Part shown: positions 15,893 to 25,484 of the stretch, in pieces
How the letters are laid out: the number at the start of each line of letters is the position of its first letter
Numbering within the stretch: the first letter of the stretch is position 1
DNA from: Paenibacillus soyae
Lineage (GTDB): Bacteria > Bacillota > Bacilli > Paenibacillales > Paenibacillaceae
Length of the DNA stretch: 64,000 bases
Reading direction: 5' to 3'
NCBI RefSeq assembly: GCF_024623455.1
Contig: NZ_JANIPJ010000012.1
Location: forward strand, 160,590-224,589
Notes under the pieces: model-generated
Told to the model about the DNA's origin: nothing
The model's database searches: none
What the model saw: the letters and a program-made list of their open reading frames with translations, nothing else
Made by a program: the position numbers and the translations under genes

Positions 15893-18220
15893 TTACGCTT
15901 CCGCCTGCTCCCTGAACTGTCCGGGAGTAATGCCTACCTGCTTCTTGAAGATGCGGTTAAAATATCGTTGTTGATAGCCGACCTCCCCGGCAATATCGTT
16001 GATTTTCAGATCCGTCTCGCGCAGCAGCGTCTTCGCTTTCCCGATTCGAAGCTCCGTCACGTAATCAATGAAGTTAATGCCCGTAAACTGTTTGAAATAT
16101 TTGCTGAGCGTGTAGGAGTTGGTGCCGACCAAGTCGGCGCATTGTTCAAGCGAAATATCCGAAGTAAAGTGGGCATGTATATATTCGATCGTCGACTCCA
16201 CGAGCCGTTTCAGCTCGATGTTCGCCCTCGCGTCTCTCTCCTCGATGAAAGGCACGATGACGTTCTTCTTCATCCAGCGGAGCATCTTCTCCGGCTCGCG
16301 GATTTGCGACAGATGCCCGAACATGTTCTCCCCGCGGAACAGCTGATGCGGACTGAGACCGGATTGAAGGATGGCATGCTGCATGGTGCCGAACAATTGC
16401 AGCATGCTTTGCTGAACATGAATTTCCGTGCCGCGTGCGGAGAGAACCTCCTGCAGGAACAAGGTGACGAGCTGCTCGGCTTCGTCCTTGTCTCCCGCTC
16501 TCATCGCGTGGACGATATCGCGTTCGAGCGCAAATGGATAATGCGTCTCGCTGGCGTCGTTGTGGGCGGGCAGCTGCTCCATATGAATCAGCTGATTCTG
16601 GTTGACGAACTTCCGGTAGCCGGTCGCGCGCTCCACTTCCATATACATATCGGGAATTTGCTGAATCCGCTCCATCTGGGCGCTGATCGTGATCGTTACC
16701 TGCATATGAATGATTCCGTTGATGGCCTTCGTAATATCCGTCCCGAGCGTCTGCAGCCGCCCGGATATCGGCTCGCCATCCGGGTACATAACGAGCACGG
16801 CAGCGGTCAAATCATGGAAATTCATGACGCTGTATTGCTCGAATTGGTGCGCCGCAAGCTCCTCGATAATATTGGAAGCCGTGAAGGTCACCAGGCTTTC
16901 ATCCCCTTGCGAGAACCGCTCGGTCAGGATGTCGTACCCCGTTAGCTGGATATGCATAATGCGGAATTGGTGCTGCTCGATGTCCCATCCGTACAGCTTC
17001 ATCCTTGCTTTCAGATCCTTCTCCGAATAGGAGCCGAGATGCCCTTGCAGCAGCTGCAGCAGGAAACCCGATCTAACGTGCGCTCTTTGTTCCTCAAGCC
17101 TCATGCGAAGATTCAGGCTTTCATTGTGCAGCTGGTTCCACTGATGCTCCAGGAACTGGAATTCATCCATGCCGCGCTCGAGATCCTTGCTTTTATGTCC
17201 GGTTAATAGGCCAAGCAGCCTCTCCACCGGCAGATACACCCGGCGCGAAGCCAGCCACGAGAGAATAAGCGCAAGCAGAAGCCCCGACACGCTGACGATA
17301 AAGATCGTGTTGGAGAGGGTGATGACCGAAGAGGTGATGGCCGTTATCGGCGTAGCCGAAATATACGTCCATTCGGAGGAAAGCCTCGCCAGCTCTCCGT
17401 ACGAAACGGAATACGTAATTCCGCCTTGGTCGAGCATGAAGGTTCCCGACGGTTCGGGCCGGCTTAGCACTTCGGCGCGGAGCGCTTCATCGAGGGCCGT
17501 TTCTTCGGCATTATCCGCGACGAGCACCTCTCCGTTCTTGTCGAGCAGCATGGTGGACCCTTCATTATAAGGCGTCATGGTCTTGAGCAGATTCATGACT
17601 TTATCCCGTTTGAGCTCCGCAACCAGCACCCCGAACGGCGTGCTGCTGTCCCCTGGAATTTTGTGGACGAGAACAATCGGTTTGTAGATGCTCCCGGCGT
17701 TGTCCTCCTCGACAGGCAGCCAATCCGTCCAGTAAATATTCGAGCCTTCCCCGATGAACCGTTCAAAGCCGCCAATCCGCTCTCCATCGTCCAGCATGTA
17801 GAATTCAGGCTGGAACAACACCGGATCCACCCCGTTGATATACAGCTGGACTTGATTAATGAGAGGATGAGAACCTTGAAGCATGAAGAGCGTCTTGGTA
17901 ATATCGTAGGTTTCCCTGAACTGATACACGAAGTCCATTTCCTTCAGGCCGGAACCGAAACGCGGGTTAAACGCCCAATGGGAAATATCGAGCTCCACGG
18001 AGCCGAATTGGTCGTCGATGTTCTGCGCGCGTTCTTCGATTTGGTTTTGATGAAGCTCCCCGATGTTTTTCTCCATGGGACCGACCGCGAACCAATAGGT
18101 AAACACGGCGATAATCAACCCCGGAACGCTTGCGGCCAACAAGAACCATATGAAGCTTTTACGGTAAAAGCTTCGATTTTTTTTCCCTGATTTCATAAAG
18201 CCGGACAGTCGCTGCAGCAA
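15893..18220 (-). CDS. yesS: YesS-like membrane-bound AraC-family regulator
   Basis: About 775 residues. An N-terminal membrane helix (SFIWFLLAASVPGLIIAVFT), an extracellular dCache-like sensor (about 50-290), a second helix (IFIVSVSGLLLALILSWLAS), a long cytoplasmic linker and a C-terminal AraC DNA-binding domain ending NDIAGEVGYQQRYFNRIFKK. In Bacillus, YesS activates rhamnogalacturonan genes. A TTG at 18218-18220 with GTGGGGG upstream is my preferred start; the frame opens at a TTG at 18265, but that codon is part of a cre box. The first ATG is at 18194-18196. It senses an external sugar signal and probably activates the adjacent importer operon and the esterase gene. Confidence 0.85.
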   Translation of the reverse strand: MLQRLSGFMKSGKKNRSFYRKSFIWFLLAASVPGLIIAVFTYWFAVGPMEKNIGELHQNQIEERAQNIDDQFGSVELDISHWAFNPRFGSGLKEMDFVYQFRETYDITKTLFMLQGSHPLINQVQLYINGVDPVLFQPEFYMLDDGERIGGFERFIGEGSNIYWTDWLPVEEDNAGSIYKPIVLVHKIPGDSSTPFGVLVAELKRDKVMNLLKTMTPYNEGSTMLLDKNGEVLVADNAEETALDEALRAEVLSRPEPSGTFMLDQGGITYSVSYGELARLSSEWTYISATPITAITSSVITLSNTIFIVSVSGLLLALILSWLASRRVYLPVERLLGLLTGHKSKDLERGMDEFQFLEHQWNQLHNESLNLRMRLEEQRAHVRSGFLLQLLQGHLGSYSEKDLKARMKLYGWDIEQHQFRIMHIQLTGYDILTERFSQGDESLVTFTASNIIEELAAHQFEQYSVMNFHDLTAAVLVMYPDGEPISGRLQTLGTDITKAINGIIHMQVTITISAQMERIQQIPDMYMEVERATGYRKFVNQNQLIHMEQLPAHNDASETHYPFALERDIVHAMRAGDKDEAEQLVTLFLQEVLSARGTEIHVQQSMLQLFGTMQHAILQSGLSPHQLFRGENMFGHLSQIREPEKMLRWMKKNVIVPFIEERDARANIELKRLVESTIEYIHAHFTSDISLEQCADLVGTNSYTLSKYFKQFTGINFIDYVTELRIGKAKTLLRETDLKINDIAGEVGYQQRYFNRIFKKQVGITPGQFREQAEA

Positions 18221-18250
18221 GATCCCCCACCCCCACAAATAGATAACAAA

Positions 18251-18265
18251 AGAAACCGCTTTCAA
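18251..18265 (-). promoter_or_regulatory. CcpA cre box before the YesS-like regulator gene
   Basis: Minus strand TTGAAAGCGGTTTCT matches WTGNAANCGNWNNCW at every position. It sits about 30 bases before the preferred start codon, so glucose repression would act on the regulator as well as on the importer operon. Confidence 0.62.
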
Positions 18266-18382
18266 TTTTCGTTATAAATAAATTCACACCTTTTGATTTT
18301 TTTAAAAGTATACACGATCAATTCAGGGTATTCCATGTAAAAAAATAGAAGCGATATGTATATTTCCCTTCCCGCGCAAGGA

Positions 18383-18405
18383 AAAGCCTTGGACACCAAG
18401 GCTTT
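18383..18405 (-). terminator. Terminator of the rhamnogalacturonan acetylesterase gene
   Basis: AAAGCCTTGG (18383-18392) pairs perfectly with CCAAGGCTTT (18396-18405), loop of three; the minus strand continues TTCC. It lies 18 bases after the stop. Confidence 0.75.
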
Positions 18406-18422
18406 ATCACTGTCGCTTATCC

Positions 18423-19073
18423 CTAAGCACGGGGGAACAAATCAATTGGCAGCTTCTTCACTTCTTCCGCGACTAGCCGCGCGATCCGTTCCGCTCCCGT
18501 TTCGGTGAAATGCGTGTGGTCGGTACCGTTCACCGAAACCATGAAGTAGCTTCTCGCCTCTTCAACCCCGACGGACGCATACTCATCCAGGCTCCTGCTC
18601 ATCAGATCAATGAGAAACACCTCTTCCTCGGCGGCCAGCTGCTTCATCGCATGGCAGTAATCCGGGAAATCGTTCAGGAAGACGCCATTCTCCGCATGCA
18701 GTCTCCCGACCGGCGTGATCAGCACCGGGATCGCGCCGCGGCCACGGGCTCCTTCGATGTACAGCTTCAGATAGGACCTATAATCGGTATAAGGATCCGT
18801 GTATCGTTCGGGTCTGCTCTTCGTGGAGTCATTGTGGCCCATCTGGACGAACAAATAGTCGCCTTCCCGCATCTCTTCCAAGATCGCGTTCAAACGCCCT
18901 TCCCCGACGAACGTCTTCGAGCTTCTGCCTCCGATCGCCCGGTTGACGAAGCGGACTTCGTCCGGAAAATATTCGGCGATAAATTGACCCCAGCCCGCCT
19001 GCGGCGCATGCTCCGGCTCATAGGTCTGCACCGTGGAATCACCGGCCAGAAAGACGCTTACTTTATATGTCAT
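18423..19073 (-). CDS. yesT: Rhamnogalacturonan acetylesterase (YesT/RhgT type, SGNH hydrolase)
   Basis: 216 residues. It removes acetyl groups from galacturonic acid residues of rhamnogalacturonan I so lyases can act. SGNH blocks are clear: block I VFLAGDSTVQTY (catalytic Ser), block II with AIGGRSSKTF, block III MGHNDSTK (Asn), block V DHTHFTETGA (Asp and His). No signal peptide, so it should work on imported oligosaccharides. I chose MTYKVSV as the start because GAGAGG lies 6 bases before that ATG; the longer frame crosses the promoter at 19120-19148. Confidence 0.9.
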   Translation of the reverse strand: MTYKVSVFLAGDSTVQTYEPEHAPQAGWGQFIAEYFPDEVRFVNRAIGGRSSKTFVGEGRLNAILEEMREGDYLFVQMGHNDSTKSRPERYTDPYTDYRSYLKLYIEGARGRGAIPVLITPVGRLHAENGVFLNDFPDYCHAMKQLAAEEEVFLIDLMSRSLDEYASVGVEEARSYFMVSVNGTDHTHFTETGAERIARLVAEEVKKLPIDLFPRA

Positions 19074-19119
19074 GCAATCCTCTCCCCTATAGAACATTGG
19101 TTCGTTTGTTTGCACGACT

Positions 19120-19148
19120 ATTGTAAGCGTCCGTTCTATCCCCTGCAA
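19120..19148 (-). promoter_or_regulatory. SigA-type promoter of the acetylesterase gene
   Basis: Minus strand: TTGCAG (19143-19148), 17-base spacer, TACAAT (19120-19125). A half-matching cre sequence, TTGTAAGCGTCCGTT on the plus strand at 19121-19135, overlaps the -10 box but has two mismatches in its second half. Confidence 0.55.
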
Positions 19149-19265
19149 TTGCACTTTTTTGCAGCCGTGGTTTCCAGCCTCTTGAACGCATCTCGGAGAG
19201 CGGGTTCCCGAGAGCTTGTCCGACTATCTGTGATCGTGCACCTCTCTGTGATGCGCGCGAAAAGG

Positions 19266-19310
19266 AAAAACGACCGCCCCGGCGGGCTGAGCCCGTTAAC
19301 CGTGGCGGTC
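19266..19310 (-). terminator. Terminator of the SLH/Ig-like surface protein gene
   Basis: Outer stem GACCGCC (19272-19278) with GGCGGTC (19304-19310), inner stem CGGGC/GCCCG; the minus strand then reads GTTTTTCCTTTT. Confidence 0.75.
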
Positions 19311-19326
19311 ATTCATTTAGCCTATA

Positions 19327-21393
19327 TTAAATACCCGTGAACAGAATGCTGATATCCTCGTTGCCGTTTTTCGTCTTCCATCCATTGAAGCCGGCCGCGT
19401 CGGTGATGCCGGGTTTGAACGTGAGAGCATACACTCGGCCCGGCGTCAGGTCCTTGGCCAGCTTCAGCGTCACCTCGGTAACGACCGCTCCCGTATTGTT
19501 CAATTCGTCGTGGGAGATGCCGACGGCGTCTCCACCCTGCTCTTGGAGAGCGAAGGACGTTTCATTTACGTTTTTCACGGGCTCGCTGAAGACGACTTTG
19601 ATCGTCGTCCGATTCATGACGATCACCTGTTTCGCGTAAGGCGCCTCGTTGGCGGCGACGGTTCCGGCAAACGTAAGTTCGTTCGCGCCGTCCTGCGTGA
19701 GGAGCGACGACACGCCCGTTACCCTCGCCGTATATACGTGGCCGGGTTGGAACAACGCCGGATTCGAATCGGAGCCGGTGCGGAATTGGACGACAACGAC
19801 TCTATTCGTTCCCGGCTTGCGTACGGCGTATTTGCTCCAGCCGGTCATCGAGACGTTAGCCCCGTTATCCTTGAGAATCGTAACGACAAGCGATCCGATG
19901 TCCGAATCTTTGATATCTCTGTCGAACGTGACCTCGATCGTGTTCTCGTTAACCGCCGCGATGCTTTGAAGCTTCACGGGGAGAACCGGATTCGAGATGC
20001 CTCCGAACAGCAGACCGGATTTCGTATCCATCACGTTGCCGGACAGATCGGGGATGCCCGAGACGGTCAGGCTGTATACGGTTTTGTCTTGCTGGGCGGA
20101 GGTTCGCAGAGTAACGGTGCGTCCTTCGCTATCCAGGGTGGCCGATACGATCGTCAAGCCGCTGATGCTGTACCTTCCCGTCTGAACGGCGATGTCGCGA
20201 TTCACCTTCTCGCTGAATTTGACGGTCAGCGAGGCGTCGGCGTTCACTTTAAACTCCGATTCGACGATGGTCGGCTTCGTCCCGTCGTTGCTGCCGACGA
20301 TGGACAGATCCGAGCGCGTATCCATCACGTTGCCGGCGAGATCCTTGACGTTCTTGACGGTGAGCCAGTATCGGACGTTGTCCGCCTGATTCGACGTGGT
20401 GAGCGTCACCTGTCTCTTGTCGGTCGAAAGCTGGATCGACGTTACCTTCAAGCCGCCGGAGAACGAATAATGGGATGGATTCGTAGCCGTCCCGTTCTCA
20501 ACCGGCTCGGAGAAGGTCAAGACATAGATACGAGACGTCACGCGGTCGAACGCGGTGATCGTCGGCTTCGTCATGTCCGATCTTGTGGACGTATACGCCC
20601 ATGACCGGCCGTCGACCGTTAAGAAATGCGTACGGTTCTCGAGCTGGTAGCCTGTCGTGAGCAATACCGACATCCCGTCGGCGCTGACCGTCGCGAGATG
20701 GATAGGCACAACGTTACCGAGATCGTCCCGCAGCGTGAATCTGCCGATATCCGCCGACTCGGCCTTCGCCTTTAGATTCACCCGTACCGTCTGAACATTC
20801 AGCGCCTCGACCGACCTCACGTCGAGCAGACTTCCCCAGCCCGTATAGACCGCGTAGATCGCTTCCACGAGCACGCCTCGCGTGGCGTTGACCGTATAGT
20901 CCTCCCGAGGGGCAATCCAGCCTTTGCTGATTGCGGTTCCGACCGCATTCTTCGCCCATGGCGATACTTTGCCCGCGAAGACGACGTTAGGGTAAGCGGA
21001 TACGTTATTGACCTTCAGCAACACGACCGCAAGCTCTTCCACCTTCACGGGCGCGGTCGGCTCGAATCGGTTATTCCCTTTGCCGACCATAAGCCCTGAG
21101 TTGCGAACCGCCTGAACCGCCGTGAACGACCAGCGCGTCTTCAGCACGTCCGCGAACGCGGGCGTCGTATTGGAATGAGGCAATTCGAGAAGCTTGTAAA
21201 GCACGGTTGCGAATTGTTCGCGGGACATGGATTCGTGAAGGCGGGAGGACCCGTCCTCGAAGCCGGTCATGATGCCCTGCTGCTTCAGTACTTGGAATTT
21301 CTCCTCCGTCGTGAGCCCTGCCGCGCCTGCGGCCGGGACGGAGAGGGTGAGCAGCATCGCGAACGCGAGCAATGCTAGGGCGATTTTCCTCAT
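19327..21393 (-). CDS. Secreted S-layer-homology protein with bacterial Ig-like repeats
   Basis: 688 residues. Signal peptide MRKIALALLAFAMLLTLSVP ending near AAGAAG; SLH repeats at about 30-190 (MSREQFATVLYKLLE, VKVEELAVVLLKVN), which attach to pyruvylated cell-wall polymer; then four or five SbsA-like Ig domains with the recurrent phrase TIKVVFSEPV, TVKFSEKV, VLTFSEPVEN, TIEVTFDRDI (about 200-685). No catalytic domain is visible, so it is likely a surface or adhesive protein. GGAGG precedes the ATG. It sits between the two sugar loci with its own terminator; link to pectin binding is unproven. Confidence 0.85.
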   Translation of the reverse strand: MRKIALALLAFAMLLTLSVPAAGAAGLTTEEKFQVLKQQGIMTGFEDGSSRLHESMSREQFATVLYKLLELPHSNTTPAFADVLKTRWSFTAVQAVRNSGLMVGKGNNRFEPTAPVKVEELAVVLLKVNNVSAYPNVVFAGKVSPWAKNAVGTAISKGWIAPREDYTVNATRGVLVEAIYAVYTGWGSLLDVRSVEALNVQTVRVNLKAKAESADIGRFTLRDDLGNVVPIHLATVSADGMSVLLTTGYQLENRTHFLTVDGRSWAYTSTRSDMTKPTITAFDRVTSRIYVLTFSEPVENGTATNPSHYSFSGGLKVTSIQLSTDKRQVTLTTSNQADNVRYWLTVKNVKDLAGNVMDTRSDLSIVGSNDGTKPTIVESEFKVNADASLTVKFSEKVNRDIAVQTGRYSISGLTIVSATLDSEGRTVTLRTSAQQDKTVYSLTVSGIPDLSGNVMDTKSGLLFGGISNPVLPVKLQSIAAVNENTIEVTFDRDIKDSDIGSLVVTILKDNGANVSMTGWSKYAVRKPGTNRVVVVQFRTGSDSNPALFQPGHVYTARVTGVSSLLTQDGANELTFAGTVAANEAPYAKQVIVMNRTTIKVVFSEPVKNVNETSFALQEQGGDAVGISHDELNNTGAVVTEVTLKLAKDLTPGRVYALTFKPGITDAAGFNGWKTKNGNEDISILFTGI

Positions 21394-21530
21394 TATGGCA
21401 TTCCTCCTATAGGATATATGCCGGCACCGCGGTAGAACAAATAGTCCGAGAACAAACGCTAGCCGGCAATGTACCTATTTAACGATGCCGGATAGGAAAA
21501 TGTTTCTGTCGAAACCTGTTATATCCAAAA

Positions 21531-23660
21531 CTAGTCAAAGTTCGAGCAAACCTCCGGAAATTCGCCTCTCTTTCCCATTCGAATGACTGTATACAAAGAG
21601 TCCGTGTCGACTCGAACCCGCCCGCCTCCGGAGCCGTCAGGCTCGGGCAGCAGCTCGCGGCGAATCGGATACATCATCTCCGGGGCGCTGTGGCGTCCCG
21701 CGTCCTGCAGCAAAACCGTAAACCGAAGGCGCTTCGGCTGTTCTTCGTTCAGCACGTGCAGCTGAAGCTCTCCCTGCTCCGTCAACATCCATGTCGTCAG
21801 CGTTTGCTCAGGCAATCCTTCCACCCGGACGGAAGGCGGAGCCCAAGCCTGCATCAGCCCGCGAAGCCATTGGCCCGGCCAGTGCCACCGCTGCCCTTCC
21901 TGCTCGGCAAATCCTGTCTGAACGGCAAGCGTCCCCCTCGCCATCGCGAACAGGTCAAAGCCAACCAAAACAACCTCGCCTGCTCCAGTCTGCCGCCGAA
22001 TGACAGCCGGAGCGCCCAGCTCGCCGGAAGGCTCGGGTGACCGCCAAGCCATCCACCGCTCCGCTGCCGTATCCTCCTCGAACAAGGGAGCCGAGAAGCG
22101 TCCCCACACGGCGGTACCCGGGAGCGGATCCATTCTTAACCGCGGCCCGCATACGGCCAGCGGTCCCTTCAAAGGCTCCTCGCATAGAACATGCTCCGGA
22201 TCGAATTGCAAATAGCTGCCGATCCCGTTCTGCTGGTAGCGCGTATCTCGCCCAAGCAGCCTGCAGCCGAATAACGATTCCCAGATCGCTTCCCCTTCCG
22301 GACCGTACAACGTGCCGTCTCGTTGTCTCGGCACATCATCCAACGTCACGATAGCCCGGCCGCCCGCGCGGACATATTGCTCCACTCGGAGCCATCCTTC
22401 CAACGTCATCGACTGCGCGCCCGGAACCAGCATCAGCCGGCCCGAGCGTTCCTCGCGCCACTCCTCCGCTTCGATAATCCGGCAGCCTCGGCGCTTGGAA
22501 GCGCAGAGCGACATGGCCGTCTGCACCGCTTGAAGATGGACGCTGGACCGTTCCCACCAGTGCGGCTGGAATCGGCTGTATGCGGGATCGAATCGATGCG
22601 ACAATTCGCTATACAGGATCGAGATGTCGCTCGGCGGCGCGCCCTGGCCCCAGAAGGCCTCGGCTGCCGACACCAGCTTATAGGCGGCTTCGATCCGGTC
22701 CCACTCCGGTCCTACCGGACTGCCGTCTGCTTTCATCGACTCGCTGTACAGGAACGGGCGGGCGCCCTGCATGCCAATGCTGATCAACTCCCTCGCCACT
22801 CGGGTTACCGGCGTATGATCATAGACGCTGCCGATATTGCCCGGCCCGACCTGAGGGCATGTCATCGTGTCCCGGACAAACCCCGCCGACAAAAAATTGC
22901 CCGCCCACGGCTCCGCGAAATGGTAATCGTAGACGCGGCGTATGGAACGAGGCATGCCGGCATTGCAGCCGTTCGTCGTGAACATCGTCCCCGGGCTGAC
23001 TTCCTGAATCAACTCGTGCACGCTTCTAGCGAAGGGCAGCCAGTACTCGGCCTCCTCGTAATCATACAGCTCGCGCCAACGCTCATTCGCCTCGCTGCCC
23101 AGCGGCATGCTGCGCCCCGTCGCCTTCTTATATTGCTCCTGGCATGGGCCGCAGAAGCACAGCACGGAGGGGAAGCAATCGAGATACAGTCCCTCCGGCT
23201 TATAATTTTCGAGAATTTCGCGCAGCTGGGCCAGCATGTACTCCCGATATCCGTGGCGAATGCAGCAGCGGAACCAGCGCCCTCCCGCCCGAATCGGCCG
23301 TCCTTCCGCATCGATAGCCTTCCACTGCGGATGCGATTTGGCTGCATAATGATCCGTATCGACGCTGTAATAGACCGAGACGGCTGCCCCGGCTCCTTCT
23401 CCGGCTTGCTTCAGCGCCTGCAGCAGATCCAACCCGGCTTCCGCCGCTTTGGGATGTACCGGTCCGATTCGGCTCGGATAATACGCATACCCCCAGTGGT
23501 CCTTCGCGTAGACAATCATGTTATCGAACCCCGCGGCGCGTATCCGATCCGCGTAGACCGAAGGATCGAACCCCGCGAAGGTCACTTCCGGCAAATCTCC
23601 CCGATGGCAATCAATCAAATAGCCTCTCCTACCTGACAGCAGCTTGTTATTCATTGTCAA
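21531..23660 (-). CDS. GHL6-type glycoside hydrolase-like protein with beta-galactosidase trimerisation-like domain
   Basis: 709 residues. The N-terminal TIM-barrel part (about 10-300) has FDNMIVYAKDHWGYAYYPSR, EGLYLDCFPSVLC (likely catalytic Asp) and CFCGPCQEQYKKATG, matching the GHL6 / alpha-fucosidase-like group; a Rossmann-like middle domain (about 330-560) and a beta C-terminus resemble the trimerisation and C-terminal domains of GH42 enzymes. No signal peptide. It is the last gene of the second importer operon and probably hydrolyses the imported oligosaccharide; substrate unknown. The start is TTG at 23658-23660, 9 bases after AAGGGGG; ATG at 23652-23654 is the alternative. Confidence 0.72.
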   Translation of the reverse strand: MTMNNKLLSGRRGYLIDCHRGDLPEVTFAGFDPSVYADRIRAAGFDNMIVYAKDHWGYAYYPSRIGPVHPKAAEAGLDLLQALKQAGEGAGAAVSVYYSVDTDHYAAKSHPQWKAIDAEGRPIRAGGRWFRCCIRHGYREYMLAQLREILENYKPEGLYLDCFPSVLCFCGPCQEQYKKATGRSMPLGSEANERWRELYDYEEAEYWLPFARSVHELIQEVSPGTMFTTNGCNAGMPRSIRRVYDYHFAEPWAGNFLSAGFVRDTMTCPQVGPGNIGSVYDHTPVTRVARELISIGMQGARPFLYSESMKADGSPVGPEWDRIEAAYKLVSAAEAFWGQGAPPSDISILYSELSHRFDPAYSRFQPHWWERSSVHLQAVQTAMSLCASKRRGCRIIEAEEWREERSGRLMLVPGAQSMTLEGWLRVEQYVRAGGRAIVTLDDVPRQRDGTLYGPEGEAIWESLFGCRLLGRDTRYQQNGIGSYLQFDPEHVLCEEPLKGPLAVCGPRLRMDPLPGTAVWGRFSAPLFEEDTAAERWMAWRSPEPSGELGAPAVIRRQTGAGEVVLVGFDLFAMARGTLAVQTGFAEQEGQRWHWPGQWLRGLMQAWAPPSVRVEGLPEQTLTTWMLTEQGELQLHVLNEEQPKRLRFTVLLQDAGRHSAPEMMYPIRRELLPEPDGSGGGRVRVDTDSLYTVIRMGKRGEFPEVCSNFD

Positions 23661-23700
23661 ACGCCGCGGCCCCCTTTCATCAAAGGCTTTCCATGAAGCT

Positions 23701-23735
23701 CACCCGCAGAGCTGGAGTGACGGCATCTGCGGGTG
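23701..23735 (-). terminator. Hairpin after the second solute-binding-protein gene
   Basis: CACCCGCAGA (23701-23710) pairs perfectly with TCTGCGGGTG (23726-23735). It has no U-run on the minus strand and lies between the binding-protein and hydrolase genes, as does the hairpin at 12171-12207. Confidence 0.6.
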
Positions 23736-23751
23736 GGCGGTTGAAGCAGCT

Positions 23752-25449
23752 CTATTTCATTGTGGAAGCTTTGGCTTCATAAGCCTGCTGGTAAATTTCC
23801 AGATAACGCTTCAGATTCATCTGTTCCAGACTCTTGAGGTAATCGTCCCAATCCTTGGTCAAGTCCTTATCGCCGGTAATGAACCGCGCCAGCGATTCGT
23901 CAACGTAGTCATTAATCGTCTTCTGCAGATCCGCCAGCTCCGCCGACTGCTCGCTCGTAAAGAACAGATTCGGCAGCACCATGTCCCCGCTTGCCCGATA
24001 AGGCTCGTAATTCTCTTTCGTTTCCTTGAACAGCATCGGCTCCAGCGATTGCTCCGGATTGTTCACTTCACCCAGCCGCATATCGTTCGAACGATAGGAC
24101 GGACCGGTCTGCGCCCATGAGTCGTTCTGGATCTGCCCGTCCGGCAGCAGCCGTTTCCATACGGCCGGCTTCCCGTTAATGCCGATCTCGCCGTCCTTCG
24201 CCCACGTCCACTGCTTCTCCGGGATACCGACGACGGAACGGAGCGTCATCTCCAGGTCGTACAGCGCGTCGGCCAGACGGAAGGCGGCCTCCGGATTTTT
24301 GGCCGCTTTCGTAATAACGAAGTTGCCTCCGTTCGGATGATAGGTGCCGACCGGCGCGACTTGTAGCCCGCCTGATCCCTTGAGCGGCGCCAGCGTCGTG
24401 TATTCCTTCCATCTGCCGCTCGCGCCGTTGTCTTGCGTCAGCTCGCCCATATAACCGGCTCCCGATGCCCCAAGAATCGGCACGTCCGGATTCTCGCCGA
24501 GCTGCCTGAGCTGGGCGCCGTCCTGCGTCAACGCCTGCGGATCGAGCAGCTCTTCCTCATACAGCTTGTGCAGGTAAGCAAGCCCTTCCTTCCACTCCGG
24601 CTTATCGAACGGCACGTCTGCTTTGCCCCCGTTCAGATAGACGTAGTTGGCGGGGTTGTAGATAAACGCGTTCATCAAAAACTTGTCGACCCGGGTTTCC
24701 CAGCCCTTCGGTCCTCCGGAGAGCGGGATTTCGTCCGCTTTGCCGTTCTTGTTCGGATCCCGCGTCTTGAACGCCTTCAGCATCTCGTAAAACTCGTCGG
24801 TCGTGGTCGGCTTGGCGATGCCGAGCTCATCCAGCCAAGGCTGGTACACCCACATCTTCTGTATCATCGAGCAGTGATAGCAGTCATTCGGGCTTGGCAG
24901 GGCATAGATGTTGCCGTCCGGCGTCGTTATCGCTTCCTTGATGAGCGGATTCTCTTCGAATATCCGTTTCGTTTCTTTGCCGTATTTGTCAATGAGGTCG
25001 TTAAGCGGGATGATAATGCCTTGGCTGCCGTAGACCATTTGCTGCGCGTTGGATACCCACATGCTCATAATGACATCCGGCAGATCGCCTCCGGCAAGAA
25101 CCAGATTCAGCTTCTCGGCCGCCGCGCTGCTCGGCACGATGTCCCATTCAATATGGATGTTCGTCTTCTCCTCTAAATATTGGGTAAAGGCATTGGTCGC
25201 GAAATTTTCCACGGCGCCATTCTCCATCGCCATGATGCGAATCGTCGTTTTCTCTTTGGTAATCGGGAATTCGCCGGCAGGAGACACTTTCTCCTCCGCA
25301 ACAGGCGCCGGTTCCGCTGTGGCCTGGTTATTGCCTCCTTCTCCGCTGGCGGCCGTCGGATTCGGATTCCCTTCGTTTTTCGCGCAGCCCGCCAGAATGA
25401 TCATCAGACTGATGAAGATTAGCAGCCCTGCTCGCATTCTCTTTTTCAT
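23752..25449 (-). CDS. Extracellular sugar-binding lipoprotein of second ABC importer (LplA type)
   Basis: 565 residues. Lipobox IILAGCAKN (Cys22), a Gly/Asn/Ala-rich linker to about residue 60, then the bilobal binding domain starting TTIRIMAMENGAVENFATN. The long form (over 550 residues) is usual for the LplA-type proteins of Paenibacillus that bind plant-polysaccharide oligosaccharides. GGAGGG precedes the ATG. It works with the permeases encoded just upstream; ligand unknown. Confidence 0.9.
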   Translation of the reverse strand: MKKRMRAGLLIFISLMIILAGCAKNEGNPNPTAASGEGGNNQATAEPAPVAEEKVSPAGEFPITKEKTTIRIMAMENGAVENFATNAFTQYLEEKTNIHIEWDIVPSSAAAEKLNLVLAGGDLPDVIMSMWVSNAQQMVYGSQGIIIPLNDLIDKYGKETKRIFEENPLIKEAITTPDGNIYALPSPNDCYHCSMIQKMWVYQPWLDELGIAKPTTTDEFYEMLKAFKTRDPNKNGKADEIPLSGGPKGWETRVDKFLMNAFIYNPANYVYLNGGKADVPFDKPEWKEGLAYLHKLYEEELLDPQALTQDGAQLRQLGENPDVPILGASGAGYMGELTQDNGASGRWKEYTTLAPLKGSGGLQVAPVGTYHPNGGNFVITKAAKNPEAAFRLADALYDLEMTLRSVVGIPEKQWTWAKDGEIGINGKPAVWKRLLPDGQIQNDSWAQTGPSYRSNDMRLGEVNNPEQSLEPMLFKETKENYEPYRASGDMVLPNLFFTSEQSAELADLQKTINDYVDESLARFITGDKDLTKDWDDYLKSLEQMNLKRYLEIYQQAYEAKASTMK

Positions 25450-25484
25450 GCTTGAACCCTCCTTGTTTACGTTCGCAGTCCATA

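Noticed and set aside
18221..18265. Start of the YesS-like regulator at TTG 18265
   Set aside because: That TTG is the first triplet of a perfect cre box and has no ribosome site; a start at 18220 or 18196 is more likely.
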